From positions 186,001 to 250,000 of the forward strand of contig CAWIPO010000006.1 in NCBI GenBank assembly GCA_963838095.1: DNA of 64,000 nt. The letters are read 5' to 3'. The position numbers and the translations under genes are program-made. Numbering within the stretch: position 1 is the stretch's first letter; each line of letters begins with the position of its first letter. The DNA comes from CAWCGU01 sp963838095. Lineage in GTDB: Bacteria > Actinomycetota > Thermoleophilia > Solirubrobacterales > 70-9. Shown in pieces: positions 16,205 through 24,897 of the stretch. The notes under the pieces are model-generated. The model did not search any database. It saw only the letters and a list, made by a program, of their open reading frames with translations, and had not been told where the DNA came from.

Positions 16205-17293
16205 CTATTGATCCGGGGCGCTTGTCAGCGCCTCGCGCAAGTCGGCAGCGGCGCGCTCGGGCGGGTAGACGTTGATGTCGACGCCCGTTGAGAGCTCGAA
16301 GCCCGCCTTGATGGTCAGCCGGGGAGCGATGTCCACGTGCCAGTGGAAGTCGTCGGCCCCGCGGGGCGCGGCGCGGACCCAGAGATTGAGCTGAGGCGTC
16401 GTCCCGAATGCCGCCTCGAGCGCGCGCAGGGCCGTCCTGATCATCGCCGTCCCGATCTCGCCGTCCTCCTCGAAGCGCGGCTGCGGGCTGCGGGGAATCA
16501 CCCGCAGCTCGAAAGGCGAGCGCGACGCCCACGGAGCGACGAGGATCGCCTCGTCGTCTACCGCGACCAGGCGCTCCTTTCGCCTCACTTCCTCGGTGGC
16601 GATGTCAAGCAGCAGGTGGCCGCCGGCCGTTCGCTGGTTGTAGGCGGCGAAGCGCTCGCGCTCGCGGGCGACCTGCGCGGGCACGAAGTCGAGCGCGTAG
16701 AGCTGCGCGTGGGTGTGCTCGCGCGAGGCGCCGGCGTCGGGTCCCTCGTTGACGATCAGCTGCACATAGGAGGCGTCGGGATGGGCGCGCATCCGCTCTC
16801 GCCAGGCCGAGATCGCGCTCGCGAAGCCCTCGTCGCCGAGATCGTTCAGCGACGTCAGGTGCTCGGGGCCGTGGACGATCACCTCGTGCGCCCCGGTCGC
16901 CGGGACGCGCGCGAAGAGATCGGGCTCGGTCATCCGGGTCGAGGCGCGCAGCGGATCTACTCCCGCCGCGAGGCCGGTCTCTGACGGCTGCCGGAGGCCG
17001 GCTGCCGTCGGGCTCCCGTCCTCGCCGGCCGCCGAGCCGACTGCCGGAAACAGGTTCGGAACCGCTCGCGCCACCCACCCGGGCGTATTCGGCTCGCCGC
17101 CACCGGGGCGATCGGCCCACACCTCGAGCGGGGTCTGCTGCTCGCGGCCTCCACAGAACGGGCATTCCTCGCGAGCGCCCGGTTTCGACTCCGGCCGTGA
17201 CGCCGCGAACGAATGTGGGCGGTCGGCGCGCGCCGGGGCGAGGATCGTCCTCAGCCCTGTGAGCTGGTCGATCCGGACTTCGGGTTCGGTCAA
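16205..17293 (-). CDS. galT: Galactose-1-phosphate uridylyltransferase-like protein
   Basis: A member of the HIT superfamily that swaps nucleotidyl groups between hexose 1-phosphates (Leloir pathway in GalT proper). The N-terminal zinc-type CPFCGGRE lies near residue 43. The active-site block GASREHTHAQLYAL (about 180) supplies the HxHxQ motif whose second His is the nucleophile. FHWHVDIAPRLT near 320 matches the C-terminal substrate half. 362 residues; TTG start. No other galactose gene is near, so the substrate may differ from galactose. It follows the slipin gene by 19 bases. Confidence 0.85.
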   Translation of the reverse strand: MTEPEVRIDQLTGLRTILAPARADRPHSFAASRPESKPGAREECPFCGGREQQTPLEVWADRPGGGEPNTPGWVARAVPNLFPAVGSAAGEDGSPTAAGLRQPSETGLAAGVDPLRASTRMTEPDLFARVPATGAHEVIVHGPEHLTSLNDLGDEGFASAISAWRERMRAHPDASYVQLIVNEGPDAGASREHTHAQLYALDFVPAQVARERERFAAYNQRTAGGHLLLDIATEEVRRKERLVAVDDEAILVAPWASRSPFELRVIPRSPQPRFEEDGEIGTAMIRTALRALEAAFGTTPQLNLWVRAAPRGADDFHWHVDIAPRLTIKAGFELSTGVDINVYPPERAAADLREALTSAPDQ

Positions 17294-17312
17294 TGCGCGG
17301 TTGCCGTGGCGA

Positions 17313-18098
17313 TCAACCGCCCAGCTCGCCGCGCTTCGCGTCGAGGTTCCCTCCGACGCGGACGAACGCCTCCATCAGGTCGATCGGAAGCGGGAAGATG
17401 ATCGTGCTGTTCGTCGAGCCCATCTCGAGCAGCGTCTGCAGGTAGCGCAGCTGCAGGGTCGTCGGGTTCTTGGATATCACCTCGCCGGCCTGGCTGAGCT
17501 TCTCGGAGGCCTGGAACTCTCCGTCTGCGGCGATGATCTTTGCCCGCCGCTCGCGCTCGGCCTCAGCCTGGCGCGCGATCGCACGCTGCATCTCGGCCGG
17601 AATCTCGACGTCCTTGACCTCGACCGTCGTCACCTTCACCCCCCAGGGCTCGGTCTGCTCGTCGATGATCTGCTGGAGCTCGAGGTTCAGCCGCTCGCGC
17701 TCGGCGAGGAGCGCATCCAGCTCCGCCTTTCCGAGCACCGAGCGCAGGGTGGTCTGGGCTATCTGCGACGTCGCGAGCAGGAAGTTCTCCACCTCGGTGA
17801 TCGCGCGCGAGGGGTCGATGACCCGGAAGTAGGCGACCGCGTTCACGCGTGCGGTGACGTTGTCGCGGGTGATCACCTCCTGCGGCGGGACGTTGAGCGT
17901 AATCGTCCGCAGGTCGACCCGCACCATCTGGTCGATGAACGGGATCAGCAGAATCAGGCCGGGCCCCTTCTGACCAATCAGGCGGCCGAGGCGGAAGACG
18001 ACGCCGCGCTCGTACTCGCGGAGGATCCGCACGGCGGCGGCGAGCACGACCAGCAGGAATAGGACGATTACGGCGGCTACTGCGATCGCGACACCCAT
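17313..18098 (-). CDS. Slipin (SPFH/band 7 domain protein)
   Basis: One N-terminal membrane helix (about 3-24) followed by an SPFH domain: [35 protein letters not shown] and [22 protein letters not shown] with the coiled-coil tail. 261 residues. Such proteins form membrane microdomains and are usually paired with an NfeD protease, as here, where the partner lies four bases upstream on the same strand. The pair is thought to act in membrane quality control. Confidence 0.93.
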   Translation of the reverse strand: MGVAIAVAAVIVLFLLVVLAAAVRILREYERGVVFRLGRLIGQKGPGLILLIPFIDQMVRVDLRTITLNVPPQEVITRDNVTARVNAVAYFRVIDPSRAITEVENFLLATSQIAQTTLRSVLGKAELDALLAERERLNLELQQIIDEQTEPWGVKVTTVEVKDVEIPAEMQRAIARQAEAERERRAKIIAADGEFQASEKLSQAGEVISKNPTTLQLRYLQTLLEMGSTNSTIIFPLPIDLMEAFVRVGGNLDAKRGELGG

Positions 18099-18101
18099 GC
18101 T

Positions 18102-19463
18102 CTATTCAGCTCCTCCGGCTCGTTCCACTGGCTCGTCGGACTCTATAGGTGAGTCGGTCCCGGGCTCCACGAGGAGGGTGAGACCGTCGACCGAGACGAC
18201 CCGGACGCGCGCCCCGCGCTCGATGCTGTCCTGCTCGTCGGCGGGACGGGCGCGCCACAGGGCGCCCTCGACGAAGACCTGACCGATCGGCGCGAGCGCG
18301 GCGCGAACCTCCCCCTCCGCCCCGATCAGCTCCTCCCAGCCGGTCATCACCCGCTCCTGCCTGTATGCGCGGTAGACGCGCTGCGAGACCAGCAGCGCGA
18401 GGCCGCCGATCAGCACCACGATGACTATCAATACGGGCAGGTCCACTTCGAACGCGTCGGAGTTCGTGTCGTACAGAAGCAGACCGGAGCCGACCAGAGC
18501 GGCGAGGCCCGCTACCCCGAGCAGGCCGCCGGTCGGCAGGTGCGCTTCGGCGATGACCAGCGCCACACCGGCAACAAGGAGCAGGATGCCGACCGCCGTC
18601 ACCGGCAGCTGCGTGGTGCCGATGAGACCGAGCAGCAGAGCGATCACTCCCACCGTGCCCGGAAAGATCGTCCCCGGCGCCAGCAGCTCGATCGCGATTC
18701 CCGCGAGTCCCAGCAGGAGGAGCAGGAACGCGACGTTGGGGTCGACGATGATCTGCAGAAGCTGGTACTGGAGCGGCATCTCGTGCGCTTCGATTTCCAG
18801 GCCGGACGTGTCGAGCGTCTGCGCCTTTGGTCCCTGGACCTCGAACCCGTCGAGCTCGCTCAGCAGCTCCTGGTCGCTGCCGGCGATGATGTCGATCAAG
18901 CCGCCGTCGAGCGCCTGCTCGGCGCTGAAGTTGCTGGCCTCGGTGACCGTTTCCGCCGCCAACTCCCCGTTTCGCCCGTGCGCCTCAGCGAGCGCTCGGG
19001 CGAAGGCGGCTGCGTCGTTCGTGATCTTCTCGCCCAGGACCTCTCCGAAGTCCTCGCCGCTGAGATCGACGGGCGAGGCGGAGCCGATGTTGGTCTGCGG
19101 CGACATCGCCGCGACGTCCGCCGCCTCGGTGATGAAGACACCGGCCGAGGCCGCCCGTGCTCCGTCTGGTGCGACGTAGACGACGACCGGCATCGGCGCG
19201 GCGATGATGTCCTTCACCATCTCGCGCATCGAGCTCTCGAGCCCTCCCGGGGTGTCCAGGGTCACGATCGTCAGATCGGCCCCAGCCTCCTCGGCGTCGT
19301 CGAGCGCTGTCCCCAGCCAGCCTTCGGTGGCGGGATCGACCGATCCGTCGATCCCGATCGAGTAGGCGATGCCGCTGCCCTGGCCGGGGGCGCCGGCCAC
19401 CAGGCCGAATGCCCCAGCGATCGCCAGGGTCAGCCACAGAAGAACTCGCGAGGCACGCGTCAT
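18102..19463 (-). CDS. NfeD-family membrane serine protease
   Basis: 453 residues. A signal peptide is followed by a ClpP-class protease domain: TLDTPGGLESSMREMV and the nucleophile Ser in ARAASAGVFI (about residue 107). Then come about five membrane helices (about 240-370) and the C-terminal NfeD OB-fold with GxVRAALAPIGQVFVEGALWRA. The long form with protease domain is the partner of slipins. It precedes the slipin gene in the same unit by three bases. Confidence 0.93.
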   Translation of the reverse strand: MTRASRVLLWLTLAIAGAFGLVAGAPGQGSGIAYSIGIDGSVDPATEGWLGTALDDAEEAGADLTIVTLDTPGGLESSMREMVKDIIAAPMPVVVYVAPDGARAASAGVFITEAADVAAMSPQTNIGSASPVDLSGEDFGEVLGEKITNDAAAFARALAEAHGRNGELAAETVTEASNFSAEQALDGGLIDIIAGSDQELLSELDGFEVQGPKAQTLDTSGLEIEAHEMPLQYQLLQIIVDPNVAFLLLLLGLAGIAIELLAPGTIFPGTVGVIALLLGLIGTTQLPVTAVGILLLVAGVALVIAEAHLPTGGLLGVAGLAALVGSGLLLYDTNSDAFEVDLPVLIVIVVLIGGLALLVSQRVYRAYRQERVMTGWEELIGAEGEVRAALAPIGQVFVEGALWRARPADEQDSIERGARVRVVSVDGLTLLVEPGTDSPIESDEPVERAGGAE

Positions 19464-19498
19464 GGGGGGATTATCCGCCCTTGCCGGCCCCGGTTCAG

Positions 19499-20125
19499 CT
19501 ACGAGGCGTAGCGCTTGATGTCGGCGGCGAGCTCGTCCTCGGAGGCATATCCACCCCGGCGCACGTAGACGACCTCACCGCCGGGATCGATGAAGATCGT
19601 GGCGGGAAACTCGATCTCCGCTCCAAGCCCGTCAGCCAGGTCGCCGTCGGGGTCCGTGTAGCTCGGGTAGGGGACCGGAAACTCGGCGAGGAACGTGCGC
19701 GCCGCGTCGTCGTTGTCCTCTGAGTCGACGCCGAGGAAGGCGACCTCGTCTCCGTGCTCGGCCGCCTGCGATTGGAAGTAGGGGAACTCCGCACGACATG
19801 GACCGCACCAGGAGGCCCACTTGTTGACGACGATCGGGTGGCCGCGCAGCTCCTCCAGGCGGCGGGTCAAGGCATCCACCCCGCCCCCGAGAAGCTCGTT
19901 CTGCTGCGCGACCAGCGCCGCCAAATTGGGCGGGGCATCGGCCAGCTCGCGCTCGTACTGGGCGGCCTTCTCCGCCCCTGCCTCCTCCTGCGCCGGGTCC
20001 TGCTCGTCCGAACCGCATCCCCAGAGCGGCCCCGCCAGAACCGCCGTGCAGACCGCGGCAAAGACGAGCGCCCGCGTGCGCGCAATGCGGTCGGAGGCGC
20101 CCTTCTGGGTGGTCCCTGCTCTCAT
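19499..20125 (-). CDS. TlpA-like thioredoxin-domain lipoprotein
   Basis: 208 residues. A basic start, hydrophobic segment and a lipobox-like LWGC (Cys about 37) suggest a lipid-anchored extracytoplasmic protein. The domain has KWASWCGPCRAEFPYFQ with a CGPC active site and later FPATIFIDPGGEVVYVRRGG with the cis-Pro. Members reduce disulphides or help cytochrome c maturation; the window also has Ccm genes, but not next to this one. An AT-rich stretch TATTAA at 20144-20149 on the minus strand could hold its promoter. Confidence 0.88.
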   Translation of the reverse strand: MRAGTTQKGASDRIARTRALVFAAVCTAVLAGPLWGCGSDEQDPAQEEAGAEKAAQYERELADAPPNLAALVAQQNELLGGGVDALTRRLEELRGHPIVVNKWASWCGPCRAEFPYFQSQAAEHGDEVAFLGVDSEDNDDAARTFLAEFPVPYPSYTDPDGDLADGLGAEIEFPATIFIDPGGEVVYVRRGGYASEDELAADIKRYAS

Positions 20126-20292
20126 TTCGCGTCCTGCGGTGCTTTAATAGAGGGCGGTTCTCTGACTGGACTGCGGAGACGCCGGCGTGGGGGAGTAAGC
20201 AAACCGCGCCCGGCGAGCCTCCAACGAGAGTACTGCGCCGCTCGCTGCGCTTCCCGCATCGCCTGCGGCACCAGATGTGAAGAGAGCCTGCA

Positions 20293-22983
20293 ATGGCTAA
20301 TACCACCGAAGCCCGCACCCGCGCGGCAAAGACCCCTTCCGGCGTGTTCACAGACGCCGAGCTCGAACGCGTGCGCAAGTTCACGCGCGAGCCGATCCTG
20401 CTCGAGGGCGAGAAGCCGGCAGACCTCGCGCCCGGCACGGCGCGACGGATGGCGGTTGACGCCGCCATCCGCGAGATCGAGGCCGGCGCCGAGAGCCCGT
20501 CGATCGAATGGCGGCGCGAGTTCTCGCTGGTGCTGGGTCTGGAGCGCCTGCTCGACGTGAAGACCCCGACGCTCAACGACGGCGCCGAGCTCGACCCCCA
20601 CCAGGTCGACGCCCTATCCGGAACCCTGACCGCGCTGGTCGCCGAGGTCGAGCTCTCGAACGGAAACGGGGTCGGCAACGGCAAGGCGACACGGGTTGCC
20701 GAGGCCGAAGAGCTGGCTGTGCCCGATCTGGAGGAGCAGTCGGACAACGGCGAGGCGGCGCTGGACGGGCAGCCCACGATCGGCGAGGAGGAGCTCGACG
20801 AGGAGGAGGAAGAGGAGGAGGAAGCGCTTGAGCTCGCTCCTGACGAAGAGCCCCAGGACTGGGACGAGCCACCCATCGATGAGGAAGTGGTCGAGGAGGC
20901 TCCGGAGGATCCAGGTGCAAGCCGTCGGTTCTGGTTCGAGCACGCGACGGGCGCCGGCAAGACCGTCGCCGCCGTCGGCTTCATCGACGCCTCGCGGACG
21001 GGCGGGGTGCTGATCCTCACCCACCGCCGCAACCTCGTGGACCAGTTCATCGGCGAGATCTCGGATCGCGGATACGGCGAACGGCTCTCGCCTGCGCTGC
21101 TGGACGGGAAGGACAACCCGTATGGCCCGGTGACGGTGGAGACCTATCAGTGGTTCGTGCGAAACGCGGGCCGCGTCTCCGACGCCTACTCGATCGTGAT
21201 CTGCGACGAGGCGCACACGGCGCTCGGGGAGAAGACGAGCGCCTGCATCCGCGCCTGGCAGGGGCCGGTGTTCATCGGCATGACGGCCACCGGCGCGCTG
21301 ATCGCGCGCCACGTCGCCGACCTCTTCCCCACCCAGACCTCGCGCTTCGACCTCGCCCAGGCCGCGCGGCGGGGAGTGATTTCACCGCTGCGTTGCATCC
21401 GCATTCCCCCTGGGCCCGGGGTGCGGACGATTGCGAAGGTGCCGCTGCGCCGCGGCGAGGTGGATCAGGACTTCGACCAGGAGGAGCTGGCCAAGCTGCT
21501 GGACCAGACGCCGTTCAACGTCGCCATCGCCGACCTCTACCGCTCCCGGTTCCGGAAGATCCCGGGAGTGCTCTACTGCGCCGGCGTCAAGCACGCCGGC
21601 AACGTCGCCGCGGCACTGCGGGACGCCGGCATCAACGCGCAGGCCGTCTCGGGCGAGACCCCGAAGCGCCAGCTCGCTGAGATCCTGGCGGCGTTCGAAC
21701 GCGGCGAGGTCGATGTGCTCTGCAACGCGATGCTGCTCGCCGAGGGCTGGAACTCACCCCGGGCGACGATCTGCATGCACCTCGCGCCGACCGCCTCGCG
21801 CCGCGTTTATCAGCAGCGAGTCGGGCGCGTCACCCGGCGCAACATCGGCAAGGAGGCGGGGATCGTGATCGACTTCGTCCACCCGGCGACGACCCACGAC
21901 GAGACGATCGTCACCCTGCACAGCCTGCTCGACCGCGACGTCTACCGCGGCGGGGCGATCGTCGTCGGCCCGGTCAGGCGCGGCCGCGGCCGCCGCGTGC
22001 GCGTCGAACGACGCGTGGTCCCCGTGTCGGCCGATCCCGAGAAGCGGCTGGCGGTGCTCGAGCGCGAGCTGTGGCGGACCGCGGTCGAGAACCTCGACTA
22101 CGCCGAGCAGCACGTGTGGGCCGCGCTCGCCGGAGCGCGCGTCAACCCGCAGGGCTGGCGCCGCGCGCGAGCGATGCTGCAGAACGACCAGACCAAGGAG
22201 CTGCGGCGGCGGTTCCTGCTCACTTGCCTGCAACGGAACCGCAACCATCAGCTTCGCCTGAAGGCGCTGTCCGAGATCGCCGCGATGCGCGACCCCGAGG
22301 CCTTCGACGACGCCTGCGACATCATCGGCAGCTGGTCGCGCGACGAGCGCCGCGCCGGCGTCAAGGTCCTGCTGCAAGCACTCGCCGAGCGCCGAATCGG
22401 CCGCCGCGACCAGGCCCAGGCGTGGGTCTGGAGGCTGGCCGAGTACACGCGCGAGCTGCACGAGGAATACGCGGTGCAGCGCTGGCCCGAGACGAAGCGC
22501 CTGCTCGGCCTGTTCGTGAACTCATCCGGTCGCGCCCACGGTCGCAACGCCCGCCGCATAGTCCACGCCGCCCGCCAGCAAGACCGCCGCCTGGCTGTCG
22601 CGCTGCTGGCAGCGGCGGTCGCCCACACCCCGGAGGCGGAAGAGGTGCTGCGCGGCGCCCGCATGCGCACGGCCCGCAAGCCCTCGGCCGTCGCCCGCGA
22701 GCTGCTCCGCAACTTCCCCAAGAGCGGCAGCTCGAAGCGCCGCCGCCGCCGCAGGCGGCCTGACGGGGCGAAGGCACGAAGCGGGAACGCCGGCCCCAAG
22801 CAGGCCGTGAACGGTGCTGATGACGAGAGCGGCATCGACGACGACAACGGCGCGGAAGACGAGAACGGAGTGGGGAACGAGAACGGCAGCACCGAGGAAG
22901 GGGAGTTCGACGACGACGACGACATCGTCGACGACGAAGACGAGGGTCCCGGGAGCTCAGATGGATCCGCAGAACCTGATTGA
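20293..22983 (+). CDS. DEAD/DEAH-type superfamily 2 helicase with acidic insertion
   Basis: 896 residues. DPHQVDAL (about 100) looks like the Q/PHQ motif of SF2 helicases. It is followed by about 110 residues rich in Glu, Asp and Asn-Gly, including a run of eight Glu, before Walker A ATGAGKT (about 220). Then come CDEAH (about 305), MTATG (about 328), and helicase domain 2 with AEGWNSPRATICMHL and YQQRVGRVTR. The C-terminal third is helical and Arg-rich, ends in an eight-Arg-rich basic patch and a very acidic, Asn-rich tail. The first domain is therefore split by a charged linker, unusual for the family. RBS GAGAG before ATG 20293. Role unknown; a nucleic-acid remodelling function is likely. 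Confidence 0.88.
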   Translation: MANTTEARTRAAKTPSGVFTDAELERVRKFTREPILLEGEKPADLAPGTARRMAVDAAIREIEAGAESPSIEWRREFSLVLGLERLLDVKTPTLNDGAELDPHQVDALSGTLTALVAEVELSNGNGVGNGKATRVAEAEELAVPDLEEQSDNGEAALDGQPTIGEEELDEEEEEEEEALELAPDEEPQDWDEPPIDEEVVEEAPEDPGASRRFWFEHATGAGKTVAAVGFIDASRTGGVLILTHRRNLVDQFIGEISDRGYGERLSPALLDGKDNPYGPVTVETYQWFVRNAGRVSDAYSIVICDEAHTALGEKTSACIRAWQGPVFIGMTATGALIARHVADLFPTQTSRFDLAQAARRGVISPLRCIRIPPGPGVRTIAKVPLRRGEVDQDFDQEELAKLLDQTPFNVAIADLYRSRFRKIPGVLYCAGVKHAGNVAAALRDAGINAQAVSGETPKRQLAEILAAFERGEVDVLCNAMLLAEGWNSPRATICMHLAPTASRRVYQQRVGRVTRRNIGKEAGIVIDFVHPATTHDETIVTLHSLLDRDVYRGGAIVVGPVRRGRGRRVRVERRVVPVSADPEKRLAVLERELWRTAVENLDYAEQHVWAALAGARVNPQGWRRARAMLQNDQTKELRRRFLLTCLQRNRNHQLRLKALSEIAAMRDPEAFDDACDIIGSWSRDERRAGVKVLLQALAERRIGRRDQAQAWVWRLAEYTRELHEEYAVQRWPETKRLLGLFVNSSGRAHGRNARRIVHAARQQDRRLAVALLAAAVAHTPEAEEVLRGARMRTARKPSAVARELLRNFPKSGSSKRRRRRRRPDGAKARSGNAGPKQAVNGADDESGIDDDNGAEDENGVGNENGSTEEGEFDDDDDIVDDEDEGPGSSDGSAEPD

Positions 22984-23272
22984 GAGCCTCCGCGACGCCG
23001 TCGGCGCACGACGCGTGTTCGGCGAACCGGTTGAGCGAGACGGTGTCACGCTCGTACCCGCGGCCACCGTCTTCGGCGGTGGCGGGGGAGGCAGCAGTGA
23101 GGCGGCCGGCCCAGAAGGCGGCACCGGCATCGGCTACGGCCTAATGGGGTGGCCGACCGGCGCCTACGAGATCCGTGACGGCCAGGCCCGCTGGATCCCG
23201 GCAATCGACACGACCCGAATCGCAATCGTCGCCCTGATCGTCATAGCGATCCTGCTGCGCCGACGAAACTGA
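22961..23272 (+). CDS. GerW/YtfJ-like protein with C-terminal membrane helix
   Basis: 103 residues beginning at ATG 22961, with GGGAG before it, inside the last 23 bases of the helicase gene. VFGEPVERDGVTLVPAATVFGGGGGG is the hallmark of the GerW (YtfJ) family. The end RIAIVALIVIAILLRRRN is a single membrane helix with a basic tail, so it is probably tail-anchored. In Bacillus, GerW supports germination; here no spore gene is near. Homologues are common in non-sporulating actinobacteria with unknown role. Confidence 0.85.
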   Translation: MDPQNLIESLRDAVGARRVFGEPVERDGVTLVPAATVFGGGGGGSSEAAGPEGGTGIGYGLMGWPTGAYEIRDGQARWIPAIDTTRIAIVALIVIAILLRRRN

Positions 23273-23302
23273 CGTTTTGCATGAAATACATGCATTTCGT
23301 CA
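23270..23302. terminator. Bidirectional terminator-like hairpin
   Basis: TGACG and TGCATG (23270-23283) pair with CATGCA and CGTCA (23289-23302), with a TTT/TTT internal bulge and an AAATA loop. It begins at the stop codon of the GerW-like gene and lies before the 3' end of birA, between convergent genes. It is much more AT-rich than its surroundings. The perfect TGCATG-N5-CATGCA core could also be an operator. Confidence 0.6.
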
Positions 23303-23312
23303 ATCTCGCCGA

Positions 23313-24083
23313 TCAGTGCAGCGAAAGTTGAACCTCGCCCGCGCCAAGTGACCGGCGTTCGCCCGAAGCACTGACCACCACGAGGTTCCCCCGGTCGTCG
23401 ATCCCGTCGGCGGTCCCAGCGCCGTCCACGTCCCCTGAGTCTTCGGGGTCACCCTCCCTCGGTGCAACGTCCCTCCACACAACGTCCCGACCCACAAGCG
23501 CATCGCGCCGTCGAAACTCCCCGAGCACCTCCTCCACCGGCGCCTCCACCCAAACCGCCAGCCGCCGATTCAGCGCATCAGCAACCGCCCCAACCCCGAC
23601 CCCACCCCCCACCGAAACCGCCGGCCACCGCAGCTCACCCGGAAACTCACCCTCCCCGATCGCGACGTTGACCCCGATCCCGATCACGGCCCACTCGGGA
23701 GGCCGTGCCTCGATCAGCACCCCGGCCACCTTCCGCTCCTCGATCCAGACGTCGTTCGGCCACTTGACCCGGCAGCGATTGTCGCTCACCGCCTCAATTG
23801 CCTCGCAGACCGCGAGCGGGACCGCGAGGGGCAGCAGCAGGTGTGCCTCGGTCAGGGGCGCGAGGACCGCCGAGTACAGAAGCGCCTTTCCGGCCGGAGC
23901 GCTCCAGCGACGGCCGCGACGGCCGCGACCGGCTTCCTGCTCGTCCGCCGTGACCACGGTGCCGCTCGGCGCCCCGGCCGCCGCGAGCTCGCGGGCACGC
24001 TCGTTCGTCGAGTCGATCAGGCGCAGATGCAGGTGAGGGGCGCCGAACGCGGTCGAGCCCACGACACCGCCTCCCGCGATCAC
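23313..24083 (-). CDS. birA: Biotin-[acetyl-CoA-carboxylase] ligase
   Basis: BirA activates biotin as biotinyl-AMP and attaches it to acyl-CoA carboxylases in the cytosol. Motifs: TADEQEAGRGRRGRRW (biotinyl-AMP loop, about 45-60), KWPNDVWI, KVAGVLIEA and GIGVNV. No N-terminal helix-turn-helix, so it is the non-repressor short form. The GTG at 24083 overlaps the stop of the DUF62 gene (GTGA), which is why it is chosen over a farther upstream start that would add 15 residues inside the neighbour. It is the last gene of a ten-gene minus-strand unit. Confidence 0.9.
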   Translation of the reverse strand: MIAGGGVVGSTAFGAPHLHLRLIDSTNERARELAAAGAPSGTVVTADEQEAGRGRRGRRWSAPAGKALLYSAVLAPLTEAHLLLPLAVPLAVCEAIEAVSDNRCRVKWPNDVWIEERKVAGVLIEARPPEWAVIGIGVNVAIGEGEFPGELRWPAVSVGGGVGVGAVADALNRRLAVWVEAPVEEVLGEFRRRDALVGRDVVWRDVAPREGDPEDSGDVDGAGTADGIDDRGNLVVVSASGERRSLGAGEVQLSLH

Positions 24084-24892
24084 GCCGCTCGCAGAACGAC
24101 TTCCACGTCGGTGGCAAGGCCCAGCCATCCCGCGGCGTTGCCGCGGTTGATCGCGAGCGCCAGGGTCCGGGTCGCGTCCTCGTACACGACCAGCTCTCCC
24201 TCCGGCACGTCGGCGAAGGTGAGTGCGACGGTTGCCGGGAACGATCCGGCGGGGACGACGACGGTGGCGGACTCGCCGACCCGCAGCGGCCCGCCGCCGA
24301 GCTGATCGTGGCCGACGTCGAGCAGGACGTTGCCGAAGCGGTCGATGTGCAGGACGTGGGCGACGATCCGATCGGCCTCGACCGAGGGATGCGGCAGCTC
24401 GAGCGGGGTCAGCGTACCGGGGTCAACGGACTCGCCGGCGTCGGCCAGCGCAACGCCGTTGGCCAGGTTGGCGGCCACGGGGGCGAAGATGTCGCGGCCG
24501 TGGAAGGTCGCCGAAACCGGCTCGAGCCGGAGCGGCGAGAGGCTGAGGTCGACCGCTTCCACCGCCCCGCCCAGCCGTCCGAGAGCGAGCGACAGGAGAC
24601 CGTTGTCAGGGCCGACGAGCAGGCGATCGTCGCTTGCGGCTCGCACCGCAAGCGGACGCCGCTGCGTTCCGACGCCCGGGTCGACAACCGCGAGATGGAC
24701 GCCCGGCTCTGCGAACGGGAGCGCGTTTGCGAGCACCACGGACCCGCCGCGGACATCGTGGCGCGTGATCCCGTGGGTGATGTCGACCAGCCGCGCGTCC
24801 GGGGCGATCCGCGCGATCACCGCCCGGCAGACGCCGGCGAACTCGTCGTCGTAGCCGTAGTCGGAGAGAAAGGTGATCGGAAGCGCCGCCAT
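24080..24892 (-). CDS. SAM hydroxide adenosyltransferase (DUF62 family)
   Basis: 270 residues of the fluorinase/chlorinase superfamily. The family signatures FLSDYGYDDEFAGVCRAVI (about 8-26), DITHGI, VVDPGVGTQRRP, VGPDNGLL and FHGRDIFAPVAANLA are all present. Bacterial members without the halogenase insertion hydrolyse S-adenosylmethionine to adenosine and methionine with hydroxide. It is coupled to birA by a four-base overlap and follows the RTX-like gene by five bases. Physiological role is not clear. Confidence 0.9.
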   Translation of the reverse strand: MAALPITFLSDYGYDDEFAGVCRAVIARIAPDARLVDITHGITRHDVRGGSVVLANALPFAEPGVHLAVVDPGVGTQRRPLAVRAASDDRLLVGPDNGLLSLALGRLGGAVEAVDLSLSPLRLEPVSATFHGRDIFAPVAANLANGVALADAGESVDPGTLTPLELPHPSVEADRIVAHVLHIDRFGNVLLDVGHDQLGGGPLRVGESATVVVPAGSFPATVALTFADVPEGELVVYEDATRTLALAINRGNAAGWLGLATDVEVVLRAA

Positions 24893-24897
24893 CGCGA

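Noticed and set aside
20790..20860. Purine-rich GAG run as a structural DNA repeat
   Set aside because: It is explained by a Glu-rich segment of the helicase; codons alternate GAG and GAA.
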